Shown here one piece after another: positions 8,679 through 18,624 of a stretch of 47,775 nt of DNA. The translations under genes were made by a program, and so were the position numbers. The notes below the pieces were generated by a model. It was not told the DNA's origin, did not search any database, and was given only the letters and a program-made list of their open reading frames with translations. Within the stretch, counting starts at the first letter, position 1, and every line of letters starts with the position of its first letter. This DNA is from Acetivibrio mesophilus (GTDB lineage Bacteria; Bacillota; Clostridia; Acetivibrionales; Acetivibrionaceae), in assembly GCF_004102745.1 (NCBI RefSeq), contig NZ_RLII01000026.1, positions 1 to 47,775 of the forward strand. Direction: 5' to 3'.

Positions 8679-9725
8679 CTATATATAATATTCAAGTATA
8701 ATTTCATGACGTTTTAACAAATCACCCACAGCTTCGACCGCACCCTCTGTATCTTCTATACTTGCATCCGGTACAAAATTGTTAAAAGGCGTCTGTCCTA
8801 TATTGACCACTATGATTTCATTGGGCTGGTTCAAAAGTTTAAGTTTTTTGGCCTCGTAGTCATCCAAGTTGAATATACTGGTAATAAATATTTGGCCCGA
8901 GTCTGTAAATATTCTTGCCAGTTCTCCAATTTGCCTTATATGCTCATCCCTATCCTCATAGTCATTTGCCACATCCGATGCAAGTCCGTGCAATATGCTT
9001 GAAACCCCAAGATAATATGCTTTATATTTCATATTGAAAAGTCGCTCTTCCAATTGTCTTCCGATATCTTGGATATCTTTTTCTTTTCCTTCACTGCCTG
9101 AAGTAATCACAACAAACTTTGCCTTATGTCCATAGGCATTTTTTCTTTGCTCCGCAGAAATCAAACTTTTCTCCCACAAAAATTCTCTTTCTCTAATATG
9201 GGTCAGCAAGCTGCTATCTGTATCCGGGACCTCTTCCAAAATAATTCCGCCGCCGGATATCTCATAGTTGTCTACAATTACAAATCTTCCGGTCTGCTCA
9301 ACGTCAGAAATGACATCATAGGCAATAGGTTTTGCAGTTTCAAAAATACACTCTGCCACATCATGCCTTTCCACCTGATCCTTAAAGGTATCAATGTTTA
9401 GCTCCGCAGCATCAATAATATTTAATATCTCAATCAGCTTTACTGCAATTTTCATAGTACCGATTTTTAATTTATAGTTTTTGTTTTTTATTAAAGGAGC
9501 CTTGCCCACCCAGAATATATTAGCCCTAAAGCGTGAGCTCACTGACGCAGGCTTTTCGCTTGCTTTTACCATCAGCTCTCCGGGTTTTATGTAAATCTGC
9601 GTAGTCAATGTCACTCCTATTGCTTCATCTGCATAGGCTGTATTCCTAGGCTTTACATTGAATCCCTCAATGCTGTTTATCACCGACCTCTTGTTTGAGG
9701 GAAGAAAGACAACCTCATCCCCCAC
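8679..9725 (-). CDS. cysN: CysN C-terminal part: beta-barrel domains plus degenerate APS-kinase-like domain
   Basis: This frame continues the CysN reading frame beyond an in-frame TGA at 9762-9764. It stays open back to that stop, and the first in-frame start is the GTG at 9725, with GGAG eight bases upstream. Residues 1-165 form the second and third beta-barrel domains of CysN. Residues ~200-348 align by eye with APS kinase (CysC), including a stretch like KAYYLGVSSILHGL and a later IRQIGELARIFTDSG. The Walker A motif is replaced by SGSEGKEKD, without the GK(S/T) needed to bind ATP, so kinase activity should be absent. It is either the tail of an interrupted 598-residue CysN-CysC-like protein or a separately re-initiated half. 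Confidence 0.8.
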   Translation of the reverse strand: MGDEVVFLPSNKRSVINSIEGFNVKPRNTAYADEAIGVTLTTQIYIKPGELMVKASEKPASVSSRFRANIFWVGKAPLIKNKNYKLKIGTMKIAVKLIEILNIIDAAELNIDTFKDQVERHDVAECIFETAKPIAYDVISDVEQTGRFVIVDNYEISGGGIILEEVPDTDSSLLTHIREREFLWEKSLISAEQRKNAYGHKAKFVVITSGSEGKEKDIQDIGRQLEERLFNMKYKAYYLGVSSILHGLASDVANDYEDRDEHIRQIGELARIFTDSGQIFITSIFNLDDYEAKKLKLLNQPNEIIVVNIGQTPFNNFVPDASIEDTEGAVEAVGDLLKRHEIILEYYI

Positions 9726-9761
9726 GTTTATTGCTCCGCTTATGATTGTACCTGCTACAAT

Positions 9762-9764
9762 TCA
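9762..9764 (-). other. In-frame TGA interrupting cysN
   Basis: On the minus strand the codons read GAC CGA TGA ATT GTA GCA. The frame on both sides is CysN, with no other stop or frameshift in 598 codons. Possible explanations are a recent nonsense mutation, a sequencing error, programmed readthrough, or re-initiation at the GTG at 9725. Confidence 0.9.
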
Positions 9765-10478
9765 TCGGTCATCCCCTTCTTCAGTAAACTTATAAATGTC
9801 CTGTACAGGCATACGGAATGGGAGCTGGCGATTCTCCTTTTTATTCACAAACCCATCCAACTGTTCTAAAACTGTGGGGCCTTCATACCACAAGGTATTT
9901 GGGGATTTTTGGGCAATATTATCTCCGTTAAAGGCACTGATGGGGATAAAATTAATCGGCTTTATGTTAACCTTTTGCAAAAATTCCCCAAACTCCGAGA
10001 TAATGGATTCATAAACTTCCTTGCTAAAGTCCACCAAATCCATCTTATTCACCAAAACAACCACTTGTTTAATTCCCAGCATGGAAACAATATGACCGTG
10101 GCGTTTTGAATTCTCCTTTATGCCTTCCTTTGCATCTATTACTAAGAGGGCTGCTTCCGCCCGGGATGCTCCCGTAACCATGTTCTTTAAAAACTCAATA
10201 TGCCCGGGTGCATCAATAATAATGTAATCTCTTTTACTTGTCTTAAAAAAGCATCTTGCAGTATCGATTGTAATACCCTGTGCCTGTTCATCCTTTAATG
10301 CATCCAACAAAAACGCATACTCAAAGGGTCTGGAGTTCTTTCTGCAATACTCCTTAACCGAATCGAGCTTTCCTTCCGGAAGAGAGCCGGTATCTGCAAG
10401 CAGCCTTCCTATGACGGTACTTTTTCCATGATCCACATGTCCGACGATTACAATGTTCATTTGTTCTCTTGTATCCAT
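9762..10478 (-). CDS. cysN: CysN N-terminal GTPase domain of sulfate adenylyltransferase (interrupted by TGA)
   Basis: 238 residues of the large subunit of ATP sulfurylase, the GTPase that drives APS formation by CysD. G1 is GHVDHGKST, switch II/G3 is DAPGHIEF and G4 is NKMDLVD. The protein stops at TGA right after TEEGDDR, whereas the family continues with another Arg and then IVAGTI. Exactly that continuation (IVAGTIISGAINVG) is encoded in the same frame after the TGA. A CGA-to-TGA transition would explain it. It begins directly after cysD. The GTPase domain is complete but lacks its beta-barrels, so function as it stands is doubtful. Confidence 0.85.
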   Translation of the reverse strand: MDTREQMNIVIVGHVDHGKSTVIGRLLADTGSLPEGKLDSVKEYCRKNSRPFEYAFLLDALKDEQAQGITIDTARCFFKTSKRDYIIIDAPGHIEFLKNMVTGASRAEAALLVIDAKEGIKENSKRHGHIVSMLGIKQVVVLVNKMDLVDFSKEVYESIISEFGEFLQKVNIKPINFIPISAFNGDNIAQKSPNTLWYEGPTVLEQLDGFVNKKENRQLPFRMPVQDIYKFTEEGDDR

Positions 10479-10479
10479 A

Positions 10480-11361
10480 TCACATGTACCCCCCTCTCCT
10501 TAAGGTCTCAAGCCCACCGCCATCATCCTTGTCCTGTGCTCGTCCCGATCTTTCTGCTATGTTTGCAAACTTACCGCTTTTTAATTCTTCAATAATTTCA
10601 CTAACATTCTTTGCTGTTGACTCCACAGGAAAAGTACATGGATAGCATCCTAGGGATCTATAACGTTTTCCGTCACCCTGGTCAAAATACAGGGATGTAA
10701 TTGGTATATTTTCCCTTTCTATGTATTCCCAGATATTCAGCTCCGTCCAATCCAGCAGTGGATGTATTCTGATATGGGTTCCCGGCGCAAAGTCGGTCTT
10801 AAACTGATTCCAAAACTCAGGAGGCTGATCTTCTACAGCCCAGTCATTTTCCTTATCCCTCGGGGAAAAATATCTTTCCTTTGATCGGCTCCCCTCTTCA
10901 TCGGCCCTTACTCCTACGATAACCCCTGTATATTTTTCTCTATTGGAATCGACAACATATTTTCCGGTCTTATGATCCATAACATAACGGTTCCATTCAC
11001 CGGAAAGGGTATTTTTCAAAGCTTCAGATTTTAGCATTTGGCAGCATGTTAAGCGATCCGCATTTCCGTCGGGAAAAGTTTTCTTCTGTGCCAGGGCCTC
11101 GCTATTTTCTCCATATATCATGGTTAGCTTCCATTTTATTGCAAGTTCATCCCTATACTTTATCATCTCGGGTATCTTATAATGGGTGTCTATGTGTACC
11201 AAAGGTATAGGTACATGTCCAAAGAAAGCTTTTCTTGCCAGCCAAAGAAGTACCGTACTGTCCTTTCCTATGGACCACAACATACAGATATTTTTAAACT
11301 CTCTATACGCTTCTCTTAATATATAAATGCTCTGTGCTTCCAATTTATCCAAGTGATTCAT
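10480..11361 (-). CDS. cysD: Sulfate adenylyltransferase small subunit CysD
   Basis: A 293-residue catalytic subunit of ATP sulfurylase: it makes adenylyl sulfate (APS) from ATP and sulfate, with CysN as GTPase partner. It is a PP-loop ATP pyrophosphatase with the family P-loop [17 protein letters not shown] near the N-terminus and typical later blocks such as [12 protein letters not shown]. An earlier in-frame start exists at 11394, but the ATG at 11361 overlaps the cysH stop as ATGA, has GGGGGG upstream and gives the family N-terminus [11 protein letters not shown], so I choose it. The order cysH-cysD-cysN is consistent with one operon. Confidence 0.95.
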   Translation of the reverse strand: MNHLDKLEAQSIYILREAYREFKNICMLWSIGKDSTVLLWLARKAFFGHVPIPLVHIDTHYKIPEMIKYRDELAIKWKLTMIYGENSEALAQKKTFPDGNADRLTCCQMLKSEALKNTLSGEWNRYVMDHKTGKYVVDSNREKYTGVIVGVRADEEGSRSKERYFSPRDKENDWAVEDQPPEFWNQFKTDFAPGTHIRIHPLLDWTELNIWEYIERENIPITSLYFDQGDGKRYRSLGCYPCTFPVESTAKNVSEIIEELKSGKFANIAERSGRAQDKDDGGGLETLRRGGYM

Positions 11362-12080
11362 ACCGTTCCCCCCACTCTTACGTGCAAGCCGCATTCTTTT
11401 TTGTCAGGGTCTTCCCACCACCATCTGCCGCTGCGAACATCTTCCCCGGGCTTTACTGCCCTGGTGCACGGCTGGCATCCAATGCTTCGAAACCCGTTGT
11501 TATACAAGTAATTGTACGGAATGTTATGCTTTTTGATGTATTCCCACACTCTATCTTCAGACCAAAAAGCAATGGGGTTTATTTTATAAATAGAATGACT
11601 ACTATCCCATTCAAAAATATTCAATTCCTGTCGGGTTAATGACTGTTCTCTCCTTAAACCGCAAATCCATGCATCCACTGTGCCCAAGACTCTTTTTAAT
11701 GGATTTACCTTTCTTATTTCGCAGCACTTTTTTCTAAGTTCAACGCTTTCATAAAAGAAATTGGGACCATGTTCTGCGACAGCTTGCTCCAATTCTTTAC
11801 TTTCCGGAGCATAAACTTCATAATGAAATTTATACCTTTGCATGGTTTCGTCCATAAGATCATAGGTTTTTTGAAAATGTCTTCCTGTATCAAGAAAGAA
11901 CACCCTCGCTCTGGGATTAATTTTAATCAACATATCCGTCAGAACTTGATCTTCAATAGAAAGACTTGAAGCCAATGCGACCCTTGAAATACCTATATGT
12001 TCCACAACAAACTTAATGATATCTTCAGGACTTTTGTCCAAATATTCCTTATTTAATTTTTCCAAATCTAACTGTATCAT
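11358..12080 (-). CDS. cysH: Adenylyl-sulfate (APS) reductase, CysH family
   Basis: A 240-residue PP-loop reductase that converts activated sulfate to sulfite using thioredoxin or glutaredoxin. The Cys pair C119-C120 and the pair C202/C205 (GCQPC) are the four [4Fe-4S] ligands that mark APS-using rather than PAPS-using enzymes. The catalytic Cys is C230 in ECGLH. APS preference agrees with the inactive-looking APS-kinase domain in the adjacent cysN. ATG at 12080 follows AGGGGAAG, and a GTG three bases further upstream is the alternative. Its stop overlaps the cysD start. Confidence 0.93.
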   Translation of the reverse strand: MIQLDLEKLNKEYLDKSPEDIIKFVVEHIGISRVALASSLSIEDQVLTDMLIKINPRARVFFLDTGRHFQKTYDLMDETMQRYKFHYEVYAPESKELEQAVAEHGPNFFYESVELRKKCCEIRKVNPLKRVLGTVDAWICGLRREQSLTRQELNIFEWDSSHSIYKINPIAFWSEDRVWEYIKKHNIPYNYLYNNGFRSIGCQPCTRAVKPGEDVRSGRWWWEDPDKKECGLHVRVGGTV

Positions 12081-12108
12081 CACTTCTTCCCCTTTACATA
12101 CATTTGTA

Positions 12109-13176
12109 TTAAATTACATAATCCTCGGGAATAAAAACCTTGAAATCCCTAGGTCTCACGTAAACAGTTTGCTTTTCCTTCAACTCAAGCTTCCTATAAG
12201 TTTCCTTGCTAATCTCAGCTTCAATATATTCTCCATTATCCAATCTCACCAATTCAATCTTAACAACAGGTCCTACCGCCCTTATAAAAGTAATTTGAGA
12301 ACCGATGAATTCCTTTCCCTCCGGTTCAAGCTTAATCTCAATATCATGGGGACGGGTATAACTGACTATATCTCTACCTTGGTCATTATTATCCGGGCTA
12401 GATTTAAATGATCCCAACTCAACTTTTCCGTTATGCACTCTTCCGTGAAACAAGTTTACATTGCCCAGAAAATTATATACAAAAGGATTAGCCGGGTTGT
12501 CATATACCTCCTCCGGTGTACCTATTTGTTCAATTTTGCCTTGGTTGAGGATTACAACCCTATCGGCCACATCCAGCGCCTCTTCCTGGTCATGGGTCAC
12601 AAAAACACTTGTGATAGGATATTCGTCATGGAGTTTCCTAAGCCATCGGCGTAAATCCTTTCTAACCTTGGCATCCAATGCTCCAAAAGGTTCATCCAAC
12701 AACAAAACCTTGGGTTCTACGGCCAATGCTCTCGCCAGGGCAATTCGCTGACGCTGCCCTCCAGACAGCTGCGCAGGATAGCGGTTTGCCAGTTCTTCCA
12801 TCTTTACGAGCCCCAATAGCTCATGTACCTTCTTTTTAATAGCTTCCTTGCCAGGTCTTAATTTTGAAGGCCTAACCCTTAAACCGAAAGCAATATTTTC
12901 AAAGACCGTCATGTGTTTAAACAAAGCATAATGTTGAAACACAAACCCTACTTTTCTGTCCTGAGTACTCTTGCCGGTATTATCCTCTCCGTCAAAAATG
13001 ATGCTGCCTTGATCCGCTGTTTCCAGACCGGCAATAATTCTTAATAGTGTTGTTTTGCCCGAACCGGACGGGCCCAGCAAGGCAACCAATTCCCCGGTCT
13101 GAATGTGCAGGTTTATATCGTTTAGCGCTTTAAATGAATCAAATGTCTTTGAAATGTTAGATATCTCTATACTCAT
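12109..13176 (-). CDS. cysA: Sulfate/thiosulfate ABC transporter ATP-binding protein CysA
   Basis: A 355-residue ATPase of the sulfate importer. It has Walker [10 protein letters not shown], the signature [15 protein letters not shown], Walker [13 protein letters not shown] and the switch histidine in [13 protein letters not shown]-like regulatory region occupies the last ~110 residues. A TTG start at 13191 is possible, but the ATG at 13176 has GGGGGG about nine bases upstream and gives [12 protein letters not shown], the family beginning. It follows cysW in the same direction, so one transcript from the binding protein onward is likely. Confidence 0.95.
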   Translation of the reverse strand: MSIEISNISKTFDSFKALNDINLHIQTGELVALLGPSGSGKTTLLRIIAGLETADQGSIIFDGEDNTGKSTQDRKVGFVFQHYALFKHMTVFENIAFGLRVRPSKLRPGKEAIKKKVHELLGLVKMEELANRYPAQLSGGQRQRIALARALAVEPKVLLLDEPFGALDAKVRKDLRRWLRKLHDEYPITSVFVTHDQEEALDVADRVVILNQGKIEQIGTPEEVYDNPANPFVYNFLGNVNLFHGRVHNGKVELGSFKSSPDNNDQGRDIVSYTRPHDIEIKLEPEGKEFIGSQITFIRAVGPVVKIELVRLDNGEYIEAEISKETYRKLELKEKQTVYVRPRDFKVFIPEDYVI

Positions 13177-13215
13177 AACCAATCCCCCCAAAATTCCTCA
13201 CAATGTGTAAAGTCG

Positions 13216-14097
13216 TTATATTTTGCTTTGCTGCTTTATCTTCCAATGGGCTACGTTCTTTACAATCAAATTAATTAGTGCAATAAGGGTTAATAATGAT
13301 GCCACTGCGAATGCCGCAGAAAATTTGTACTCGTTGTATAGTATTTCAACATGAAGAGGAACTGTATTGGTAAGACCTCTAATATGTCCCGATACAACAG
13401 AAACTGCCCCAAACTCTCCGGCTGATCTTGCAGCTGTGAGCATAATGCCGTATAACAGTGCCCACTTTATATTGGGAAGTGTAACGAGCCAAAAGGTTTT
13501 CCAGCCGCTTGCCCCCAAGGTCAACGCTGCCTCTTCTTCTGTGGTCCCCTGAGCTTCCATTAGTGGTATTATCTCCCTTGCAACAAAGGGAAGGGTAACA
13601 AACAGCGTTGCCAGAATAATCCCCGGCGGTGCAAAGATAATCTTTAATCCCCAAGCATTAAGTAACGGGGCCAAAAGTCCATGACTGGTACTAAAGAGCA
13701 AAACGAATATTAGTCCTGCCACGACAGGTGATATGGAAAAAGGCAAATCAATAAAAGTAATCAATACATTCTTACCCTTAAACTTGAATTTTGCTATCGC
13801 CCAAGCAGCTGTAAGGCCAAATACAGTGTTAATCGGAACTGTGATTGCTATGGTTATGAGGGTCAGCTTTATGGCTTTCCATGCTATAGGGTCGGTAATT
13901 GAAGCAAAATATAAATTCGCTCCTTGTTCAAATGCCTTTGCAAATACCGAAATAAGTGGAACTATGAGCATTAATATAAAAAACAATATTGCAATCGCCG
14001 TTAGAATCACTGGAACAATCTTCGAGCCTTTTACCGCTCTCCTTTCCGCGGGCGTTGTTTTTGCGGTTTTTATTTGAATCGGGATGCTTCCTGCCAT
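13216..14097 (-). CDS. cysW: Sulfate ABC transporter permease CysW
   Basis: A 293-residue inner-membrane permease with six predicted hydrophobic helices and the ABC-permease coupling (EAA) loop around EEEAALTLGASGWKTFW. CysW-like sequence includes DLPFSISPVVAGLIF and RSAGEFGAVSVVSGHI. The ATG at 14097 sits eight bases after AGGAG. A GTG at 14106 inside that ribosome site is rejected. Paired with CysT it forms the membrane channel for sulfate, powered by CysA. Confidence 0.94.
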   Translation of the reverse strand: MAGSIPIQIKTAKTTPAERRAVKGSKIVPVILTAIAILFFILMLIVPLISVFAKAFEQGANLYFASITDPIAWKAIKLTLITIAITVPINTVFGLTAAWAIAKFKFKGKNVLITFIDLPFSISPVVAGLIFVLLFSTSHGLLAPLLNAWGLKIIFAPPGIILATLFVTLPFVAREIIPLMEAQGTTEEEAALTLGASGWKTFWLVTLPNIKWALLYGIMLTAARSAGEFGAVSVVSGHIRGLTNTVPLHVEILYNEYKFSAAFAVASLLTLIALINLIVKNVAHWKIKQQSKI

Positions 14098-14173
14098 CTT
14101 AATCACTCCTAACTTGCCATATGTCGTTTGTTAGTTGCAGACTAACACTTCTTCAACTCATTAATTTCCATAC

Positions 14174-15025
14174 CTAACTTACCTTATGTCTATTACTTGC
14201 CCACCACTGAAATATATTAATTAACAGCAGCAGAATGAAGGAAATAATCAACATAACTGCGGCTACCGCTGTGCCGCCTGCATAATCGTATTGTTCCAGC
14301 TTTGTTCTTATCAACAACGGCGTTATTTCCGTTTTCATAGGCATATTTCCCGATATGAAAACCACTGAGCCATATTCACCCAAAGCCCTTGAAAATGCCA
14401 ATGCAAAACCCGTTATTAATGCTGGAAGCAATTCCGGCAAAATGACTCTATAGAAAGTTTGAAACCTAGTAGCTCCAAGACATGCTGCTGCTTCCTCAAC
14501 CTCAAGGTCAATGCTTTCCAGCACCGGTTGGACAGTCCTTACTACAAAGGGGAAACCTATAAAAACCAATGCAACAACTATACCAATAGGAGTATATGAT
14601 ACTTTAATGCCCAACGGTGCCAAAAGCTTTCCTATCCAACCATTTTGGGAATAAAGCGTAGTTAGTGAAATGCCTGCAACAGCTGTAGGCAGAGCAAAAG
14701 GCAAGTCAATCAAGCCATCTATTAGTTTTTTACCCCAAAAGGTGTACCTTTCCAAAACCCATGCAAGAAGAAGTCCAAAAATAACGTTTATTACTGCGGC
14801 CAAAAAAGAAGTACTAAAAGATATTTTCAACGAAGCCAACACTCTTTCTGAAGAAGCAATTTCCCAGAATTCCGCTGGCCCTATTTTGGCACTGTTTAAA
14901 AAGACCATTGACACAGGAATCAAAACCAGTAAGGTCAGATACGTAAGGGAAAACCCCATTGTAATACCAAAACCCGGTATGACACTTTTTTGTTTTATTT
15001 TAAATGGCTTGATTAGAAGATTCAT
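14174..15025 (-). CDS. cysT: Sulfate ABC transporter permease CysT
   Basis: A 283-residue permease homologous to CysW: six hydrophobic segments, a conserved [15 protein letters not shown] block and a coupling loop [19 protein letters not shown]. The ATG at 15025 has AGGGGTG at the right spacing, and the longer start at 15046 would bury that site. It lies 27 bp after the binding-protein gene, consistent with an operon. About 76 bp separate it from cysW. Confidence 0.94.
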   Translation of the reverse strand: MNLLIKPFKIKQKSVIPGFGITMGFSLTYLTLLVLIPVSMVFLNSAKIGPAEFWEIASSERVLASLKISFSTSFLAAVINVIFGLLLAWVLERYTFWGKKLIDGLIDLPFALPTAVAGISLTTLYSQNGWIGKLLAPLGIKVSYTPIGIVVALVFIGFPFVVRTVQPVLESIDLEVEEAAACLGATRFQTFYRVILPELLPALITGFALAFSRALGEYGSVVFISGNMPMKTEITPLLIRTKLEQYDYAGGTAVAAVMLIISFILLLLINIFQWWASNRHKVS

Positions 15026-15052
15026 GACTTCACCCCTAAGATTCAAAGATTA

Positions 15053-16120
15053 TTATTTTTCATATATTTGATCAAAAACACCGCCATCATCGAAATGCTC
15101 TTTTTGTGCCTTATCCCACCCGCCAAAGACTTCATCAATGGTGAAAAGTTCAATCTCGGGGAATTGTGAAGTGTATTTTTTTATAACTTCCTCACTTCTA
15201 GGTCTGTAATAATTCTTTGCAGCTATTTCCTGCCCTTCGTCACTGTACAGATATTCAAGGTACGCTTCTGCCACTTCCCGGGTTCCTTTCTTGTCAACCA
15301 CTGAATCAACTACAGTCACTGGAGGCTCAGCTAATATACTTACCGATGGTACAACAATCTCGAACTTATCTTTGCCCAGTTCGTTCAAAGAAAGGAATGC
15401 TTCATTTTCCCAAGCTATAAGTACATCACCCAATCCCCGTTCTACAAAGGTCGTAGTAGACCCCCTAGCTCCGGAATCAAGAACGGGTACATTGGCAAAT
15501 ATCGCTTTAACAAATTCTTTAGCTTTCTCTGCATCATTTCCGTTCTTTCTTAGGGCATATCCCCATGCCGCAAGATAATTCCAGCGTGCGCCTCCTGAAG
15601 TTTTGGGGTTTGGAGTAATAACTTCCACTCCCGGCTTTGCGAGATCATCCCAGTCCTTAATATTTTTTGGATTGCCTTTTCTTACCAAGAATACAATAGT
15701 TGATGTGTATGGAGTCGAATTGTGAGGCAAACGTTTCTGCCAATCCTTACTCAAAATCTCTTTATTCTTGTTTATAGAATCAATGTCATACGCCAAGGCC
15801 AGTGTCACAACATCAGCCTCATTACCGTCAATTACTGTTCTTGCCTGGCTGCCCGAGCCTCCATGGGACTGCTGGACGGTAACATCCTGACCGGTTTTTT
15901 CTTTCCAGTGTTTTACGAACGCTTCATTGTATTCCTGATAAAGCTCACGGGTGGGGTCATAAGATACATTAAGAAGTGTAACAGACTTTGCTTCTCCCGA
16001 ATCTCCTCTATTTTTGCTGGTTTCTTTTGCGCATCCTGTAAAGGAAACAAAGTTAGCTATAATTATCAGACTTGCTATACTTATCTTCAGAATATTTTTT
16101 GCTTTCTTATTTCTCTCCAT
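15053..16120 (-). CDS. sbp: Sulfate-binding lipoprotein of the ABC transporter
   Basis: A 355-residue extracellular solute-binding protein. The N-terminus is a lipoprotein signal (a hydrophobic stretch ending SFTGC, Cys about 30), so it should be tethered to the outer face of the membrane. The sulfate-binding family signatures are clear, for example [32 protein letters not shown] and a C-terminal [10 protein letters not shown]. The ATG at 16120 lies eight bases after GAGGAG; the ATG at 16126 is too close. It is the first gene of the sulfate unit, and a good sigma-A promoter lies upstream. Confidence 0.95.
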   Translation of the reverse strand: MERNKKAKNILKISIASLIIIANFVSFTGCAKETSKNRGDSGEAKSVTLLNVSYDPTRELYQEYNEAFVKHWKEKTGQDVTVQQSHGGSGSQARTVIDGNEADVVTLALAYDIDSINKNKEILSKDWQKRLPHNSTPYTSTIVFLVRKGNPKNIKDWDDLAKPGVEVITPNPKTSGGARWNYLAAWGYALRKNGNDAEKAKEFVKAIFANVPVLDSGARGSTTTFVERGLGDVLIAWENEAFLSLNELGKDKFEIVVPSVSILAEPPVTVVDSVVDKKGTREVAEAYLEYLYSDEGQEIAAKNYYRPRSEEVIKKYTSQFPEIELFTIDEVFGGWDKAQKEHFDDGGVFDQIYEK

Positions 16121-16188
16121 AATCATCTCTCCTCACAAAGATATTAAATATAAGTATTCATACCAGTTTAGTGTGCTTTAAGTTAAAA

Positions 16189-16211
16189 TTTAAAGGGTTA
16201 TCCCCTTTAAA
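16189..16211 (-). promoter_or_regulatory. Leader hairpin upstream of the sulfate operon
   Basis: A perfect 9-bp inverted repeat (TTTAAAGGG and CCCTTTAAA) with a 5-nt loop lies in the 5' untranslated leader of the binding-protein gene. There is no T-run on the minus strand, so it is not an obvious terminator. It could stabilise the mRNA or bind a regulator. Confidence 0.4.
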
Positions 16212-16223
16212 CTATATCACACT

Positions 16224-16237
16224 ATTCATATATGAAT
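16224..16237. promoter_or_regulatory. Palindromic operator candidate at the sulfate operon promoter
   Basis: ATTCATATATGAAT is a perfect 14-bp palindrome about 11 bp downstream of the -10 box, so it covers the probable transcription start. That is a typical repressor position. The Rrf2 regulator encoded upstream is one candidate ligand, but I did not recognise a known consensus. Confidence 0.4.
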
Positions 16238-16247
16238 TATTGTGTTT

Positions 16248-16276
16248 ATTTTACTACCATTTTTATCTACTGTCAA
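16248..16276 (-). promoter_or_regulatory. Sigma-A-type promoter of the sulfate operon
   Basis: On the minus strand TTGACA (16271-16276) and TAAAAT (16248-16253) are separated by 17 bp, followed by the binding-protein gene. It lies between hemL and sbp, so the sulfate genes can be transcribed separately from the hem genes. Confidence 0.7.
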
Positions 16277-16339
16277 TAGATTAGTAAAAAATTTTATTAA
16301 TCCTATATATATACTTTGGTTTCGTTAACGAGGATGATC

Positions 16340-17605
16340 TTAGGTAAAAAATAAACTTATCTTTTCCAAAGTCTCATCAATATCTTTGTCTGTATGGGAG
16401 TTGGAAATAAACATCGCCTCAAACTGCGAAGGAGCAATATAAATTCCATTATTCAATAGATAATTAAAATACTCTCCAAACTTCTGGGTATCGCTTTTCA
16501 TTGCGCTGTCATAATCAGTCACTCCCTCTTCGAGCATAAACACACAAACCAAAGAGCCAACTGCTTTTACAGTGTTGTTGGTGATTTTGTTAAGACCCTC
16601 ACTTAATTTTTGACCAAGTCTGTTGATATTGTCAAAAATCTCAGGATTATCAGCCAGCTCCCTCAATGTAGCAATCCCTGCCGACATGGCAATGGGATTT
16701 CCCGATAATGTTCCTGCTTGATAAACATCCCCCACCGGTGCCACACATTCCATAATCTCGCGTCTTCCTCCATAGGCACCCACGGGCATTCCTCCTCCGA
16801 TGATTTTCCCGTAGGTCACAAGGTCCGCATTAATGCCAAAATACTGCTGTGCACCTCCAATAGCCAGCCTAAATCCGGTAATTACCTCATCAAAGATTAG
16901 CAGGGCTCCCTCTTCATCACAGAGCTTGCGCAGTTTTCCCAAAAAATTGTCTTCCGGCGGGACAACTCCCATATTGGCTGCCACAGGCTCAACAATAACA
17001 GCTGCTATACTGCCCTTGTTTTGCTCAAATAAAATCCTTACGCTGTCAATATCGTTATATCGCGCTATTAATGTGTCCTTCGCAGCACCTTCCGTGACTC
17101 CCCCGCTATTGGGGATTCCATTTGTCAGCGCCCCCGAACCTGCTTTGACCAGCATGTTGTCTGCGTGTCCGTGATAGCAACCTGCAAACTTTATAATTTT
17201 TTCCCTTTTGGTATAGCCCCTTGCAACACGAAGGGCACTCATTACTGCTTCGGTACCGCTGTTTACCATTCTGACCATCTCAATTGACGGCACAAGCTCT
17301 AAAATAAGCTCCGCCATTTGAACTTCCAATTCCGTTGCAGCTCCAAAGCTTAACCCATCCACCATGGTTTTTGATATGGCTTCAAGTACTTTTGGGTGGG
17401 AATGGCCTAGAATCATCGGCCCCCACGAACCCACATAATCAATGTATTCATTGCCGTCAACATCGTAAATTCTTGCACCCTTCGCTTTTTTAATAAAAGG
17501 CGGGCAGCCTCCTACAGCATTAAAGGCTCTGACAGGACTGTTTACTCCGCCGGGAATTACTTTTTTTGCTCTTTCAAATAAAAGCTTTGATTTTGATACG
17601 GTCAT
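16340..17605 (-). CDS. hemL: Glutamate-1-semialdehyde 2,1-aminomutase
   Basis: A 421-residue PLP enzyme that makes 5-aminolevulinate from glutamate-1-semialdehyde in the C5 pathway. The N-terminal block IPGGVNSPVRAFNAVGG and the PLP-lysine block VTYGKIIGGGMPVGAYGGR are diagnostic. Its ATG shares a base with the hemB stop (TAATG), so the two are coupled. It is the last gene of the tetrapyrrole cluster, which supplies uroporphyrinogen III for siroheme. Confidence 0.97.
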   Translation of the reverse strand: MTVSKSKLLFERAKKVIPGGVNSPVRAFNAVGGCPPFIKKAKGARIYDVDGNEYIDYVGSWGPMILGHSHPKVLEAISKTMVDGLSFGAATELEVQMAELILELVPSIEMVRMVNSGTEAVMSALRVARGYTKREKIIKFAGCYHGHADNMLVKAGSGALTNGIPNSGGVTEGAAKDTLIARYNDIDSVRILFEQNKGSIAAVIVEPVAANMGVVPPEDNFLGKLRKLCDEEGALLIFDEVITGFRLAIGGAQQYFGINADLVTYGKIIGGGMPVGAYGGRREIMECVAPVGDVYQAGTLSGNPIAMSAGIATLRELADNPEIFDNINRLGQKLSEGLNKITNNTVKAVGSLVCVFMLEEGVTDYDSAMKSDTQKFGEYFNYLLNNGIYIAPSQFEAMFISNSHTDKDIDETLEKISLFFT

Positions 17606-18585
17606 TATCCAATGTCCCCCTTGTTGATTGACTCTGCTATCTCTTTTGCATAGTATGAAATCAAAATATCTGCCCCCGCCCTAAAGATGGATACCGCTGT
17701 TTCACACATCACTCCGTATTCATCTATCAGATTCATTTTCGCGGCTGCTTTTATCATAGCATACTCCCCGCTGACACTGTACGCTGCCGTGGGCAGGTTG
17801 GACTGTTTTGAAACTTCGCTGATAATATCCAAGTAGGACAATGCCGGCTTTACCATTAGAATATCAGCGCCCTCATTCATATCCAACAAGGCCTCTTTGA
17901 TGGCCTCTTGCTTGTTATGGTAATCCATTTGATATGATTTCCGGTCGCCAAAGGATGGAGCCGACTTTGCAGCTTCACGAAAGGGCCCGTAAAAAGATGA
18001 CGAATATTTTACGGCATAGGACATGATGAGCGTATTTATGAATTTGTGTTTATCCAGCGCCTGCCGAATTGCCGCCACTCTGCCGTCCATCATATCCGAC
18101 GGCGCCACCATGTCTGCCCCGGCCGCTGCATGGGACAGGGCAATTTGGGTAAGGTACTCCAGGGTCTTGTCATTGTCAACATACCCATGGTCCAGTATGC
18201 CGCAATGACCGTGGGAGGTATATTCACACATGCAAACATCAGTTATGATAAATACTTCATCCCTGTACCGCTCCTTAATCATCCGGACTGCTTTTTGTAT
18301 CACTCCGTTTTCATCAAAGCTTTGGCTGCCAATCTCATCCTTTTCTGTCGGCAATCCAAAAAGCAAAAACTTGTTCACTCCATGTTTCAACGTATCATCC
18401 ACCGCTTCAAAAACCGTGTCCGGACTGTAATAAAAATGACCTTCAAGAGAATCTATAGGTGACTTTATATTTTCGCCTTCCATGATAAAAATGGGCAGTA
18501 TGAGGGACTTGGAACTTACCCTCACTTCCCTTGTCATATCCCTTATATGTTGGTTAAATCGCAACCTGCGCGGTCTTTGCAGCAT
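17605..18585 (-). CDS. hemB: Porphobilinogen synthase (delta-aminolevulinate dehydratase)
   Basis: A 326-residue enzyme that condenses two 5-aminolevulinates. It has the zinc-type Cys triad in VCMCEYTSHGHCG and both active-site lysines (MSYAVKYSSSFYGP and ILMVKPALSYLD), so it is a zinc rather than magnesium enzyme. The start MLQRPRRLRFN is standard and follows GGAGGTG. A 169-bp inverted-repeat element lies just upstream. Confidence 0.97.
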   Translation of the reverse strand: MLQRPRRLRFNQHIRDMTREVRVSSKSLILPIFIMEGENIKSPIDSLEGHFYYSPDTVFEAVDDTLKHGVNKFLLFGLPTEKDEIGSQSFDENGVIQKAVRMIKERYRDEVFIITDVCMCEYTSHGHCGILDHGYVDNDKTLEYLTQIALSHAAAGADMVAPSDMMDGRVAAIRQALDKHKFINTLIMSYAVKYSSSFYGPFREAAKSAPSFGDRKSYQMDYHNKQEAIKEALLDMNEGADILMVKPALSYLDIISEVSKQSNLPTAAYSVSGEYAMIKAAAKMNLIDEYGVMCETAVSIFRAGADILISYYAKEIAESINKGDIG

Positions 18586-18624
18586 GATACACCTCCATTA
18601 GCTCAATCTTTGTAATTATAGGTC

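Noticed and set aside
9700-9780. The cysN break as a frameshift
   Set aside because: Both halves are in the same frame; only a single TGA separates them.
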